Shown here: piece after piece, positions 1 through 10,205 of the stretch | Numbering within the stretch: position 1 is the stretch's first letter | Layout of the letters: each line of letters opens with the position of its first letter | DNA from: Nemertoderma westbladi | Taxonomy: Eukaryota; Xenacoelomorpha; Nemertodermatida; Nemertodermatidae | Assembly (NCBI GenBank): GCA_032718475.1 | Contig: JAUCBJ010005573.1 | Coordinates: 1 to 43,494, forward strand | Length of the DNA stretch: 43,494 nucleotides | Direction of reading: 5' to 3' | Notes under the pieces: generated by a model | Told to the model about the DNA's origin: nothing | Databases searched by the model: none | The model's input: only the letters and a program-made list of their open reading frames with translations | Program-made: the position numbers and the translations under genes

Positions 1-308
1 ACTACTCTCGGCTGCAGGGGCATATGAACTGACCAGGCAGATGGTGATCTAACAATGGCTGGTCAGGAGTAGAGTGTTCTGATGTACAGGTACAGGACAT
101 GGCCCAGCAGATGAGCTGCACAGCCAATGGTGGGTCATGTGCTTCAGAGTAGGTATGGGTGATGGGCCTCCTATCTGACTCTACTGCGACACCAACCCTG
201 TGGAATGGCCAACCAGGGTATGGTGTTTGCCCCAAGAGTAGACTCGGCAAAAAAGCACCCGACAACCTCCATTATGGATTACATTAGAAATGCGGAGGTC
301 CAGCCACT
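1..308. other. Sequence upstream of LINE remnant, no gene recognised
   Basis: No recognisable coding similarity on either strand. Both strands hold short open frames, but none shows a domain or biased composition that I can name. The base composition is more GC-rich than the DNA after 2.9 kb and matches the LINE that follows, so this may be the 5' part (UTR or ORF1 remnant) of that element. This is inference from position and composition only. Confidence 0.3.
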
Positions 309-1250
309 ATGGGCCATTGGAATTACCGGACACAATTGGCCTCACAGGCGTCAGTTATCTCCTCACCGGCTGCCTGTCTCACCCCCTACTGGAGAGAAAG
401 CGGCCAAAAATTCGCTGAGTCAACAGTGAGTCCAGTCTGTGAGTCTTCTGATGACATTTCTGGCCCAAACCCTGGGAGGCCAAATTGTGATAGGGAGAGG
501 GATTCTGCAGTTGGAAGCTGCTCTCATGTTCCACCCCGACCAACCAAGCCATTGTTGAACCTGAGGCAAGTTACTAGAATAGCCTCAGTTAACACCCTAA
601 CACTCGGGTCCCCAATGCGACAAGGCGAGCTGACTGCCTTGGTAGATAAGCTCTATCTTAGCGCAATGGGTATTCATGAGCACCTGACATCACAGACTGA
701 TGAGGTTCTTATTAAGGGAATGGGGGACGGTTTGCAACTTGCCCTCACATCAGCAGATGATAGTGGTAATGGTGGAATTGGTCTATTGATGAATCCAACT
801 GCACATGCAGTATTTGACAAAATAGACAAAATCTCTAACCGCATCATCCATTGTTCATGTTCTGGAAGACTGGCTAAGAAATTTCCTAAGATGGTTCTGA
901 TTGTGTGCTATTCACCAACTAGTGTAGCCCCAGTACAAGAGGTGGAAAATATCTACCACAATCTACAAGCAGCTACTGATGGAGTGGATCAGCATGCATT
1001 CTTAACATTCCTGGGAGACTTTAATGTATGTCTGAATCAATCACCTACATCACCCGGAGTCTATAGCGATAGTGTTAACCGAAATTCCGTCCCCATATTC
1101 TGTTTCGTAGGAAATACAGGAGCTCTATACAAAACTGTAATGCATTTACACTTCGACCCTTCTCCAGTGATCACCGCCTTAATGATGCCAAGGTAAGACT
1201 TAGTCTGCGTGCTAGCAGAACAACGAAATCTGCCTTGCCGTGGCATGACT
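309..1250 (+). pseudogene. LINE endonuclease (EEP/APE fold) domain, frameshifted
   Basis: The open frame 309-1196 reads into an endonuclease/exonuclease/phosphatase domain. Visible blocks are RIASVNTLTL (first beta strand with its Asn), GIHEH (position of the catalytic Glu, usually IQEH), GGIGLLMNP, VCYSPTS (catalytic Tyr region) and LGDFNV (the GDFN motif). The final SDHRL motif, the catalytic Asp-His pair, sits near 1165 in another frame and continues as NDAKVRLSLR, so a frameshift lies just before about 1165. The function in a live element is nicking of target DNA for target-primed reverse transcription. The copy is dead because the domain is split over frames. The first ~100 codons of the frame show nothing recognisable and may be chance coding. 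Confidence 0.8.
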
Positions 1251-1331
1251 AGTTCTCTCTGTTGCAACAGCCAAGTGTGAGATCCAGCTTCACACTATAG
1301 CTGAGCAACAGGTATGAGGTTCTTGCCTCTG

Positions 1332-1513
1332 AGGCGGCAGATCACTGTGAGGGCTATACTGCCTTCACAGAAGCAGTTAAGTTAGCAGCTGTAAAAACAG
1401 TTCCTGTATACCCACGAAACACGAGGCGGCAGATCACTGCGAGGGCTATACTGCCTTGACAGAAGCAGTTAAGTTAGCAGCTGTAGAAACAGTTCCTGTA
1501 TACCCACGAAACA
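1332..1513 (+). repeat. 91-bp tandem duplication inside the LINE linker
   Basis: Two head-to-tail copies, 1332-1422 and 1423-1513, differ at only a few positions. Translated, the unit reads EAADHCEGYTAFTEAVKL and continues to VPVYPRNT, the linker between endonuclease and RT. Because 91 is not a multiple of three, the duplication itself changes the frame. High identity between copies suggests it arose late, after the element was already non-functional or as an inactivating event. Confidence 0.9.
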
Positions 1514-1652
1514 CGGAAAAGGCCCCCTGGACAGACATCAAAAAAAAATAACAAGGCTCAGAAAGATTCCCGACTCAAACAGACTACAGCGGTCAAGAAT
1601 GTAGTTAACTTGCGGTCAAGAATGCGGTCAAGAGTGCATAAAGCAGTTCCGT

Positions 1653-2760
1653 AATGGTCATTGGACCATGGAGCCCCTTTTGCCCTAAGAAAGATAATTG
1701 AAGAGATATGAAAAAAGGAAGACAGACATCTGGCTGTTATCTTTGTTGACTTCTTTAAGGCCTTTGATTCAGTCTCTCGATCACGTATGTTCAGCATACT
1801 TTCAATATACGGGATTCCTGATGAAATTATTGTAGCGATCAGATCAGTATACGAGGGTTCGACGATATTTGTTTCTACTGTTGATGGTGACACAGTACCA
1901 TTTGAAGTGTTATGAGGGGACGGAGACATCCAGGGAGAGACACTTGCGCAATTCTTATTCATAAATGGGGTTGACTATGTTCTACGCATGTCCTTAGATA
2001 ATCATATTATGATGGGGTGATGGTAACTCCACCTACTGTCTTCAGAAGTCGTGGAAATCCTGCCAAGTACCTAACTGATTTAGACAATTCTGATGACTTA
2101 GGAGTACTCTCAGAATCACTAGAGGGAGCCCAACGGCTCCTCTGATCATTAGAACAGGCTGCTTCTAGTGTTGGTCTTTTTGTTAACTCAAAAAATACAA
2201 AAAATTTTGACCGTTAACTTTAAAAGCCCTTAGCAAATCTCTGATCGGATGAGCATAGGCTCAAATGATGGTAGGCCTATGTTTGAGCATGTGGACGACT
2301 TCTGTTGCCTGGGATCATGGATACGAAGTCAGATGAGGACCTTCGAATGTAAGGGAAAGGCATGGGCAGCATTGAAAGGTCTTTCCGGGATTTGGAAGTA
2401 ACACAGAATTCATCGGAAACTTACGGCCCGATTACTTAGAGCAGCAGTAGTTCCAGTACTTATCTATGGGAGTCAATGCTGGGCTCTAACTGATGAGGTA
2501 CCAAATATCTGGATGGCACATTCACACACAACAATGCTACGCCGGGTTCATTGTGTCAAGTACAATGCACACATCTCCAACCAGACCCTATATAAATTTT
2601 GAGGTGCCTCATTGGTTCCCAAGTGAACATGGTGGACAGCCTGTGAGTTTCGTGCGACGCCTTCTAAAGGACACTGACCTTGAAGATGCGGATAATCTTG
2701 CGAAAGTCATGGGGGTTAGGGAGTTGTGGCGGTGCAACTTTGTTGATAAGCCGGCATAGC
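1653..2760 (+). pseudogene. LINE reverse transcriptase and C-terminal region, multiple stops
   Basis: In one frame, ALRKIIEEI, a stop, then KKEDRHLAVIFVDFFKAFDS give RT motif A with its catalytic Asp (VDFFKAFDS, near 1745). The frame continues SIYGIPDEIIVAIRSVYEGS to an in-frame TGA at 1913-1915, probably a decayed Arg codon. It resumes as GDGDIQGETLAQFLF, motif B. Motif C is present as DLDNSDDLGVLS (near 2080); the usual F/Y-A-D-D has become N-S-D-D but keeps the two Asp residues. Further on are VDDFCCLGSWI, KAWAALKGLSGIWK and LLRAAVVPVLIYGSQCW, typical of the thumb and C-terminal part of LINE RTs. Several stops separate the blocks, so no functional RT is made. Confidence 0.85.
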
Positions 2761-2869
2761 ATTCTTAATGCACGCTACATTGGGTTTGCCAGTTGTGAAT
2801 TGCATGGTGTTGTCAAAATGTTTTTGTTAAGCCGGCATAGCATCTCACAGTTTCAATGTGGGGGGGACA

Positions 2870-2889
2870 CCCCCCCCCCCCCCCCCCCC
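2870..2889 (+). repeat. Poly-C run (20 nt)
   Basis: Uninterrupted run of 20 C directly after the LINE remnant, preceded by a short G run (about 2860). It is one of nine C or G runs of 15 nt or more in this window. Confidence 0.98.
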
Positions 2890-3678
2890 ATCCCACCCCT
2901 GTATATCCACCTCTAAAGAACTTACTTCAAACATTCTGTAGTTGATAAACTTTCTGGTATCACTTGGACTGCCCAGTGCCCAGGACTACCCGAAAACTAC
3001 GATTTGCACATCAAAATTTTGCTTGATTTTTTTAATAATTAATATTGAACATTATGAGTGACTAACTTTCGTTTAGGTTAGCTAGTAGTTTTTATGTTAG
3101 CTAGTGTATTTTTAAAGGGTAGATAGAGTTTTTAAATTAATATTTATATTTCATAATTATTTGTTATGTGTAATAAATTGTTTAATTATCTCTATAAATT
3201 ATAATAATTATATGATTATATATATTATTATATATATTATTTATATTATACATATTATATAAGTACCGGTATAATAATAATTATTATAATAATTTCTAAA
3301 ATTTTTTTTTAATAATAGCACTCTAGCTAGCCTGAAAATAGCCTATTAATGTTTATAGATAATTAAACAATTTATTACACATAACAAATAGTTTCTGAAT
3401 TTTTTTTTTTAATTGATAGCTAAACTTGGAAAATCACTAGCTAGCCTGATAATTTGAATTTTTTAATGTTTATAGATAAATAAACTATTTATTAGGCCTA
3501 CACATAAAATTTTTTTTTTTAATTTTAAATATTTTTTTTTAATGTTCTAGAACAAAAAATATTTGTTCAAGAACATAATTTTTTTTTTCCTGACAATAGC
3601 TAACATGAAATAGAATACGGTAGTTCTAAAAAAAAGTAGCAAAAACTAGCTATAGTAAAATATAGTCATGGGTACACA
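2890..3678. other. AT-rich intergenic DNA with T and A runs
   Basis: No gene seen. There are many poly-T/poly-A stretches and (TATA)-like tracts near 3215-3260. A 20-bp stretch at 3541-3560, containing the palindrome TGTTCTAGAACA, recurs exactly in the same orientation at 5855-5874, on the other side of the TIR element. The element therefore seems to sit inside or between copies of an older repeat. Confidence 0.6.
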
Positions 3679-5080
3679 TACAGTCGGGGTCTCAAAGTGC
3701 ATCTGTTCTTTGAGATTTTCTCAAAGTTTTTCTAAAAGTGTCTAAAAGTCATTAAATTACTCCCAACGGCCGCTTTGAATTCTTGTAGACACTTTTAGTT
3801 GGGAATCTCAAAGTGATTTCCTGCTTTTAGGCACTTTGCATTCTTTGAGAAATGTCACTTTGAGGTAGTTTGCGGCACTTTTAATTCTTTGAGAAAATAA
3901 ACTCCGAGGTATTCCTGATTGACAGCTCGTACGGTAAGTTAACTGAGAGGCAGAGGCATTCTCGGGGAACAATATTATGCGGGCAACAAAGTGATACTTG
4001 TGTGCTGGCCAGTTGTTGCATAGAAGCTATATTCCCATTAATTTATCAAATTGAGGTTCCTGAGGTCATTACGGGATGGGTTTTCGGTCGCAAGTACAAA
4101 TTGAATTTACGGCACCCTAAAGTCTTTCTAAAAAACATTCATTCAAATAATACATGAAACATAATTAGTGAAACAAGATTAATGCTTGACAAGATTGATT
4201 ATTTTAATAACATAATACAATATCAGATTAACAATTAATATAAGAGAAACTGCACTGTGTATACGCAGTTTCATTATAATGACCTAAAGAAGCTTGTAAT
4301 GAGCTGGAGAAAGCTTGTAATAACATTTGTTATTCATTTCATTAGTCACCTGAGGTCAAACCGTACTACAGTACCTTAACTGTTTAATTAATATGATAAC
4401 TATGTTGACGAGAGCGCGAGAATTCCTTCTTAAAAACTAAGAAAGGCTTTCGACTTTCAAGTACGATAGAACGGCTACAATCTTGTGTTGTTTTAGCTTA
4501 ATAGAGATATTAAAATATCCCCTGCCGCTGGCGTTTATATTTGAGCATATTTTAAATGTTTCAATTGATGTGTACCGCCTTCTGGCAAATCGGCACCCAG
4601 TTTAAACTATCAATCAAAGCTAGTGAGTAGCGACCCACGGACGGCGACCTTCAAACAAACAGGTGCAGAGTCGGAAAGAACTGTCACATGCTTTGCTTGG
4701 CTTGTGGTACCATTTGATTACATAATAGATTGGCAGACTGGGTGGTCGCTCTGACCATTGCATGACTCTGCATTGCGCACCAACAATGCCTAAAACATCT
4801 ATGGGAACAGCCAATTAGTGCGCTTGAATCATTTATCTTTAATCCTGCCTCTATCGTTATTCTTTACTTTATATAACACAATTTACAGTGCAGCAAAGAA
4901 GGGCTCGTTGATCATTGAAATACATTGGTAAAGGTATTCGGCGTTCACGTGGGCTAAACAAATTTAAACAGTACAGTTTTAGCACTATACATTAATATAG
5001 ATAGGGCAACAGACAAACTGTCTATGACACAAATACCAACATATTCCGATAGCCCGCAATTATGGCGTCTCTAAAGAGTC

Positions 5081-5515
5081 CAAATATAAATTAATAAAAT
5101 CCTCTATGAAACAATAAAAATACCTACAAAAAATACTGCTGTATTAAATATTAGTTACTGCAGTAACATATAACAATTAAAGCAGTAACAAATATTTATT
5201 ACTGCAGTAATAAATATTTATTACTGCGGTAATAAATATTTATTACTGCAGTAACAAATATTTATTACTGCAATAATCAATATTAATAAATTAATAAATA
5301 ATTGAATAAAAAGTTATACTGCAGTAATCAATATAATAAATAATTGAAGAAAAATTTCTACTGCAGTAACAAATTATTTGTTACTGCAGAAAAAGACAAT
5401 TTTTTATTACTGCAGTAAGTTTAATTCTTACTTTCAGTAATAAATATTTATTACTGCAGTATTTTTTGGAGGCATCTTTATTGTTTCATAGAGGTTTTTA
5501 TTACTTATATTTTGC
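5081..5515. repeat. Nested fold-back element within the TIR transposon
   Basis: Arms about 5081-5140 and 5456-5515 are inverted copies sharing CCTCTATGAAACAATAAA and AAAAAATACTGC, with a few mismatches. The interior is the palindromic array described separately. It looks like a smaller inverted-repeat element inserted in, or forming the 3' part of, the 2.0-kb transposon. Confidence 0.75.
5150..5460. repeat. Array of TTACTGCAGTAA palindromes
   Basis: About ten copies of the 12-bp palindrome TTACTGCAGTAA or close variants, separated by AATATTTA-like spacers and partly degenerate. Every unit is self-complementary, so the array can form repeated cruciforms, and both strands read alike. Confidence 0.85.
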
Positions 5516-5707
5516 CCTATAGTCAAAGTCAATATACCCCATACCATAGCCAGCTTCAGGCAGGACTGTATGAAATGACTGACAGTACTACTTTGAAATC
5601 TTTGAGGACACTTTGTCATTTTCTTGGACCACTTTTAGAAATTTGCGACACTTTTAGTTCTTTGAGAAAATCTCAAAGAACAGATGCACTTTGAGACCCC
5701 GACTGTA

Positions 5708-6835
5708 GGTACTGTAGTAGTGCCAAAAAATACTAGCTATAGGTATGAATTACTAGCTATATAATTATAAATTATTACTTGAGTACATAAAATTACTAGA
5801 TATATTATATGATAATTATACAAAAAAGTGTTAAAAAATATATAATTTTTAAATAATGTTCTAGAACAAAAAATAATGTGTTCTAGAACTGTATTTAACA
5901 TAAAAAATAATTATAAATATCCTAGAATACTTCACACTAACATTAAAAAGTAGTAGCTAGTAAACTATACACATTTTAGTGCAAAATGAAAATGTTGGCA
6001 CGGGCGGAACTCTAGCCCATATATATACCGTGAAAATGAATGTTAATATAAAAATAGGCCACATAAAACTATAACCAACTACACGGCGACCCTAATCTGA
6101 CACCACGTGTACAACTACAGTACACCGTTATTACTAAACAACATGCCGAAAAACACGCCGACACTGTGCCGACATCACGCCGATATGACACGGATTCAAC
6201 GGTGACATCACGCCGACATTGAGCCGACACAACGTCCACTCTACGTTGACACCATTACAGACACTTAACGAGTAAATTGTTGTAAATGCTCCAAAAAACC
6301 TATTCGTATATACATTTTTTTCAGAAAGGCAATCAAAGATGGCAATTATATAAACAATAATTGTACAACTGTTCTCTTTTCCAGCAACCTCCTGTGTAGC
6401 TACCATTGTTTAAATAAATTATCTTTTGTATTACAAGTGTGTGATTATATAACAATTATAATAATTATTATTAAAGACAGGCTGGTGCCACCAGTCTATA
6501 TCTCCCCTGTTCGTACAGTATATCTCAGTAGGTTTCTTTGAATGGCGAGTATGATTAATAACAGGGGACGACTACATACCTATAGAGCAATATTAGTACA
6601 GTAGTAGCTACTGCATAAATACAGTAGTAGTACTGTAGTTGTGTCTGTAGGCCCATTTTCTGTTTCGAACGGTAGTTCCCGTTTACAGCTCAATGAGAGC
6701 GCCAACTTAGATCGGTGTTATTATAAATTAAAGATGAGAGAAGGTGGTGATTTTGGACCATACAAAATATGCCTAAAAAATAGCTGTGGTCAAATTAAGA
6801 ATATTTATTTAAAAAATCGTATTGTTTATATTTTT
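5708..6835. other. Intergenic, no gene recognised
   Basis: AT-rich, with a second copy of the 3541-3560 sequence at 5855-5874. Around 6140-6235 there are irregular repeats of CGCCGACA-like motifs (several within 100 bp), which give a GC-richer island. The open frames here (minus 6134-6406, plus 6641-6865) have no recognisable domain and are probably chance. Confidence 0.5.
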
Positions 6836-6839
6836 TTAA

Positions 6840-6999
6840 CATCCATAGATTGTATAAATTATTAAGTAATTTAAACCGGGCTTAGGATGATCCAACTCTA
6901 TAGCAAATGGAGAGGAATAAATGAATTCGCCACCGGCGGGGATCGAACCCGTGTCTCCCGATAAACGTTGAGGTATGCTAACCACTACACCACGGAGGC
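6840..6999 (-). mobile_element. tRNA-derived SINE, copy 1 (minus), with full tRNA-like head
   Basis: Read on the minus strand, 6999-6928 is a 72-nt tRNA-like sequence beginning GCCTCCGTGGTGTAGTGGTT (A-box) and containing GGTTCGATCCC (B-box). The acceptor stem pairs except for one T-T, and the D and T stems can form. The anticodon arm is imperfect and the loop has C rather than T at position 33, so a working tRNA is unlikely. The 3' body continues GAATTCATTT and then GAGTTGGATCATCCTAAG to about 6840. The same body follows the second copy in inverted orientation, which shows that this is a SINE unit, not a lone tRNA. Confidence 0.8.
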
Positions 7000-7024
7000 T
7001 CCTGCATCTTTCCGATTGAATTCT

Positions 7025-7160
7025 CAGCATACCTGAACGTTTATCGGGAGACGCGGGTTCGATCCCCCCTGGTGGCGAATTCATTTTTTCCGCTCCATTT
7101 GCTATAGAGTTGGATCATCCTAAGTTCTGTTTAAATTACTTAATAATTTATTTAAAAAGT
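7025..7160 (+). mobile_element. tRNA-derived SINE, copy 2 (plus), 5'-truncated
   Basis: Inverted partner of the preceding SINE. It starts within the D-arm (GCATACCTGAACG), keeps the B-box GGTTCGATCCC and the same body with GAGTTGGATCATCCTAAG, and ends in the shared TTTAAATTACTTAATAA. The anticodon stem pairs perfectly here (CCTGA with TCGGG, one G-U). The two copies lie head to head with about 25 bp between them, so the locus is a large imperfect palindrome with arms of about 105 bp. Confidence 0.8.
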
Positions 7161-8453
7161 AAAGCATTTTTTTTAAAGTTAGGAATACTAGAAAAAGGAA
7201 TACTATAAAAAGGTAATAAATCAGCAGTTAGAGTTTCGTGAGTCGTGACTTTGATGTTATAAAGGTGGTCAGTCTGAGTTTAGGAAAAATATTTGTTGGA
7301 GACAAAGCAGGACGAGCGCAACTAGGCTAAAGGACACGAGTTCGAGTATAGTAAAAAAAAAAGTTATACTGAACTGAGATGCCCTAGTTAGTAGCGATCA
7401 ATCATAGATGACATTAAACCAAACTTGGTACGAATGCAGTCTCCTGCTGCACGCGTGTATTACTATTCAAGAGAGGAAGTAATTGCTATTACCATTTATT
7501 AAACTGTAATACGTACTTATAATGCTCTTGGGCCCAACTACTGTAGGTACCTAAGATGCTATTCTGCGTATGAGAAATGAGAAAAATTATATTCTTCGCT
7601 ATTTAATATTACTAAATACTGTACTAATTAACAATGAAAAAAACATGGTTGCGCTTGTAAGCCCCCGATTGCCATACCCGCCGCTATCAAGAAGTATTCC
7701 TTTTCTTAATAATCAATGTGAGAATGTAATCGAATAATATATCAATCTAAAATATATAAACCTGCACTTGAACATAACACGCTGTCTGTAATATACCGCA
7801 ATACACAACTGCACAATCCTATCCCCCAATACCTAATACCTACCGTTGATGCTCTAGTCAATAATCCCGTCCCAACCCGTCTTCCATGGCCTACTCTCTA
7901 TCCTATCCTCACACGATTAAAACCACTTTTGCATCTAATCACATGAAAGTTTTTTATATGATAGAACAAGGATGGGGCAACAAATCTATCTATATTTTGT
8001 GAAAATCATTCTGGGCCGCTAGGTAGCGCTGCAAATTTATGCTAATTTTTAGGTTTGTTATAAATAAAATAGTATTCAATTTTAATTACTAAAAATTTCT
8101 AAACGTTATCTGATAGTTTTATGCAGGGTTGCTATATAGACCCCACAGAGAGTTTCAGACTAATTGCTCAAATATTGTAGAAGTAGTAGGGTTTTGAAGT
8201 TGACAATTTCGTGATGCTCAGTCTTCCTACTGTTAGTATGAAGTGTTCGAATCTGAAGAATAACAGGGCCCCTAGGCACGTGCCTAGGGGCCTTGCTTGG
8301 AGCAACCCACCGAGATGAGGACGACTTTATAAAGAACAATTCAAGTGCAAATATCGCTCTGTCCCCACTCACCTAAAAAACTTTTGGGGTGTGGCCTCAA
8401 TTTTGTCTATGCCTAGGGGCCACACATATGCTTAATCCGGCTCTGAATAACAA
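7161..8453. other. Intergenic, no gene recognised
   Basis: AT-rich with no convincing coding frame. It includes a short CCAAACTTGGTAC motif near 7424 that recurs in repeat family B (18.1 and 32.1 kb). A 26-bp palindrome is listed separately. The half-motif CCTAGGGGCC recurs at about 8411, just 3' of glycosyltransferase 1. Confidence 0.5.
8267..8292. repeat. 26-bp perfect palindrome
   Basis: GGCCCCTAGGCAC followed by its exact reverse complement, no spacer. One arm-like copy (CCTAGGGGCC) occurs again near 8411. It is probably the core of a short interspersed repeat; no function can be read from it. Confidence 0.9.
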
Positions 8454-8459
8454 TTTAAT
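8454..8459 (-). promoter_or_regulatory. Candidate polyadenylation signal (ATTAAA) of glycosyltransferase 1
   Basis: On the minus strand the hexamer ATTAAA lies about 39 nt after the stop codon of the gene, the second most common animal poly(A) signal. Position and context fit, but AT-rich DNA gives this hexamer often. Confidence 0.4.
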
Positions 8460-8497
8460 AAAATAAACAATTTATAGTCATTAGATATATTATGACC

Positions 8498-9643
8498 TCA
8501 TCCTTGTTCAATAAGACCTTCCCTATTCCACTCCAACAAAAAAGCTCGATATTTCGGCATACGTTTTTCCATTTCTCTATCAGAGCAAGGTTTTGATGGA
8601 TTTCCATTGAAGTAAATGGATTGTATAATTTCTCCAAAATAAGATTTAATGCAGTGAATATTATCTTTAGTTATTTTCTCATGCCTTTCATTCCAAGCGT
8701 TCAGCCATATATGGGTTGTGTACTTTCCAGTAGACCATGTGTAATTGGCATATCGCTGAATATCACCCAACTTCCACATTGGGTAAACCAAATCCTCTCG
8801 GATGTTTATTAAATGTGCGTTTAATGATCCAATTTTAAGCATATTTTCGCAACAAGCGCAAGTAAAACAGTTGGGGTTGTAGAATTTGAAAGTCTCATAG
8901 AAGCATTTGAGAAACGTCGAATCTTTCCGAGATAAAATGACACCGGACATGAGGGAGACCTCATCATGACGATTAACAGTGAAGTCGTAATGAAGAAGTT
9001 CTCCGAAAGGATGAAATCCAATAACATCACTGTCGAGGTAAATACCCCCATATTCCTGTAGTAATTGTAATCTAAGAACGTCTGTTTGATGTGAAACTCG
9101 AAAGACCTCCGTGGTCATTTTTATACCAAAAACAGATTCTGGGGCTACGATTTCCTTGACAACAATATTAGGAATGAGTTGCTTCGCTTTGCTAAACCAA
9201 GGTTCAGAACCATTAAGACTTCCAGTAAATTCCAGTCCCATGTTCGTATGAAAGTAAATGACATCGGGTTTGATATTTCTATAAACCGATAGCAGACATA
9301 TGTAATGTATGAATTCGAACTCTAATCTGTCCAGCCATATTTGGTGGACGATGTTTGGAACAACGGCCGTTGAGCGACGTACCGACGTTTGACTAAAATC
9401 TAATGAGCGGTTAATGTTGTCTCGTGGTGACTTTTGGGTTCCATTATCATGTATAAGTTTCTGACAATCTTTTGGTTGTTGTTGTATTGTAGTTGGGATG
9501 TAATTGAATGTTGATTTTAATAAATCAATTCCAAGTCCAACATAGGTTGTATTACTATTATCCATGAAAATTAATAAAACTGTACAAAGAGCACATAATA
9601 CAATAGCACATATGAGAACTCTCATTTTAACTGATAATTTCAT
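8498..9643 (-). CDS. DXD glycosyltransferase 1 (GT32-like, type II membrane protein)
   Basis: Intact single-exon frame of 381 residues. A short cytosolic tail is followed by a hydrophobic anchor at about 8-27 (VLICAIVLCALCTVLLIFM), then a variable stem to about 90: the plan of a type II Golgi enzyme. The catalytic part starts with PNIVHQIWLD (96-105) and carries TDVLRLQLLQEYGGIYLDSD (187-206), whose DSD is the metal and nucleotide-sugar binding DXD motif of the sugar-transferase DXD family (Pfam Gly_transf_sug type, CAZy GT32-like). It should transfer a sugar from a nucleotide-sugar donor to an acceptor that cannot be named. Cys 259, 262, 264 and 265 form a cluster, and several NXS/T sites occur (31, 78, 144, 300). 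The start is the first Met before the anchor. A paralogue lies at 23655-24881, with near-identical DNA over parts of the catalytic region. Confidence 0.85.
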   Translation of the reverse strand: MKLSVKMRVLICAIVLCALCTVLLIFMDNSNTTYVGLGIDLLKSTFNYIPTTIQQQPKDCQKLIHDNGTQKSPRDNINRSLDFSQTSVRRSTAVVPNIVHQIWLDRLEFEFIHYICLLSVYRNIKPDVIYFHTNMGLEFTGSLNGSEPWFSKAKQLIPNIVVKEIVAPESVFGIKMTTEVFRVSHQTDVLRLQLLQEYGGIYLDSDVIGFHPFGELLHYDFTVNRHDEVSLMSGVILSRKDSTFLKCFYETFKFYNPNCFTCACCENMLKIGSLNAHLINIREDLVYPMWKLGDIQRYANYTWSTGKYTTHIWLNAWNERHEKITKDNIHCIKSYFGEIIQSIYFNGNPSKPCSDREMEKRMPKYRAFLLEWNREGLIEQG

Positions 9644-10205
9644 GTCAAATTATTGTCGTAGTCTTTGTAAATATCAATGTTCATTAATAATTAAAATATA
9701 TTATCTGTGTGAGCAACTTGTTTCTGTGTGTGAGGGTGTCCAGCAACAAGTTGCAAAAACAAGTTGCTCCGTGTGAGGGGGGCATAAATATACGTATCAC
9801 GCTATTACCTAATACATCAATCTAGGCAAAAACGAGGATCAACCCAAATTTAATTCGCTATCAATCAAAACCAAAGTTTTGGTGTTCTATCTTGTTGCCC
9901 AAAAAAATGATGGGGAGCATATTAAATTTCATGCAAACATGTGACCTATTTTTGAAATTCCAAACAATGAATATGATTACGGAGCTATTTTATTGCTTTA
10001 CTTATAACAAGGTAACAAATTGCTTGGAAAACTACTTAAATAATTGAACAATTTTGTGTTTTCAGTGATGGGTACTAGTAGCAAGGCCATACCAACGTAA
10101 TACAAGGCTTCCTCAGCTCTCCCCCCTCGATCAGCTGATCAAAGAAGTCAAAGTTATATTTGAATAAAATCATAATATTACATAAAATTGCTAGGTACCC
10201 ATGTA
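9644..10205. other. Upstream region of glycosyltransferase 1, no other gene
   Basis: The promoter and 5' UTR of the glycosyltransferase should lie here, but no clear TATA box or initiator can be assigned. A stem with 12-bp arms (9712-9723 with 9757-9768, AGCAACTTGTTT) is present. Similar AGTTGCT motifs crowd 41240-41460. The rest is AT-rich. Confidence 0.45.

Larger units (their letters stand above)
309..2760 (+). mobile_element. Decayed non-LTR (LINE) retrotransposon with APE-type endonuclease and RT
   Basis: One dead LINE in plus orientation. In order it holds an apurinic-type endonuclease (about 570-1250), a linker containing a 91-bp tandem duplication (1332-1513), a reverse transcriptase core (about 1680-2150), and the C-terminal region (about 2280-2760) with the line AAVVPVLIYGSQCWALTDE and a final ELWRCNFVDKPA. 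The order is that of one-long-ORF LINEs with an APE endonuclease. The general look is CR1/Nimb/Ingi-like, but the clade is not certain. The reading frame is broken by several stops and frameshifts, so it cannot be autonomous. A 15-nt motif near its end (AAGCCGGCATAGCAT at 2829-2843) also occurs at 2748-2760 in shortened form. A 20-nt C run follows at 2870. Confidence 0.85.
3681..5705. mobile_element. 2.0-kb non-autonomous DNA transposon, TA-flanked, 46-bp perfect TIRs
   Basis: Left end 3681-3726 and right end 5660-5705 are perfect inverted copies over 46 bp, starting CAGTCGGGGTCTCAAAG. The dinucleotide TA lies directly outside both ends (3679-3680 and 5706-5707). A CAGT start with a TA target site is the pattern of Tc1/mariner-superfamily elements. 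The sub-terminal DNA (3727-3905 and about 5590-5659) is rich in short motifs such as TTCTTTGAGA and CACTTTTAG. I see no transposase ORF, so it would depend on a partner in trans. Perfect TIRs suggest fairly recent movement. The superfamily assignment is inference from ends and target site only. Confidence 0.8.

Noticed and set aside
1558-1962. 134-codon minus-strand frame
   Set aside because: Antisense shadow of the LINE reverse transcriptase core, which is recognisable on the plus strand.
6928-6999. Functional tRNA gene
   Set aside because: The 72-nt sequence has A and B boxes, but the anticodon stem is mispaired, position 33 is C, and the flank is shared with an inverted second copy: a SINE head.
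8621-8812. Plus-strand frame inside glycosyltransferase 1, with a similar frame at 23763-23954 in glycosyltransferase 2
   Set aside because: The similarity of the two antisense frames follows from the similarity of the coding genes on the other strand.
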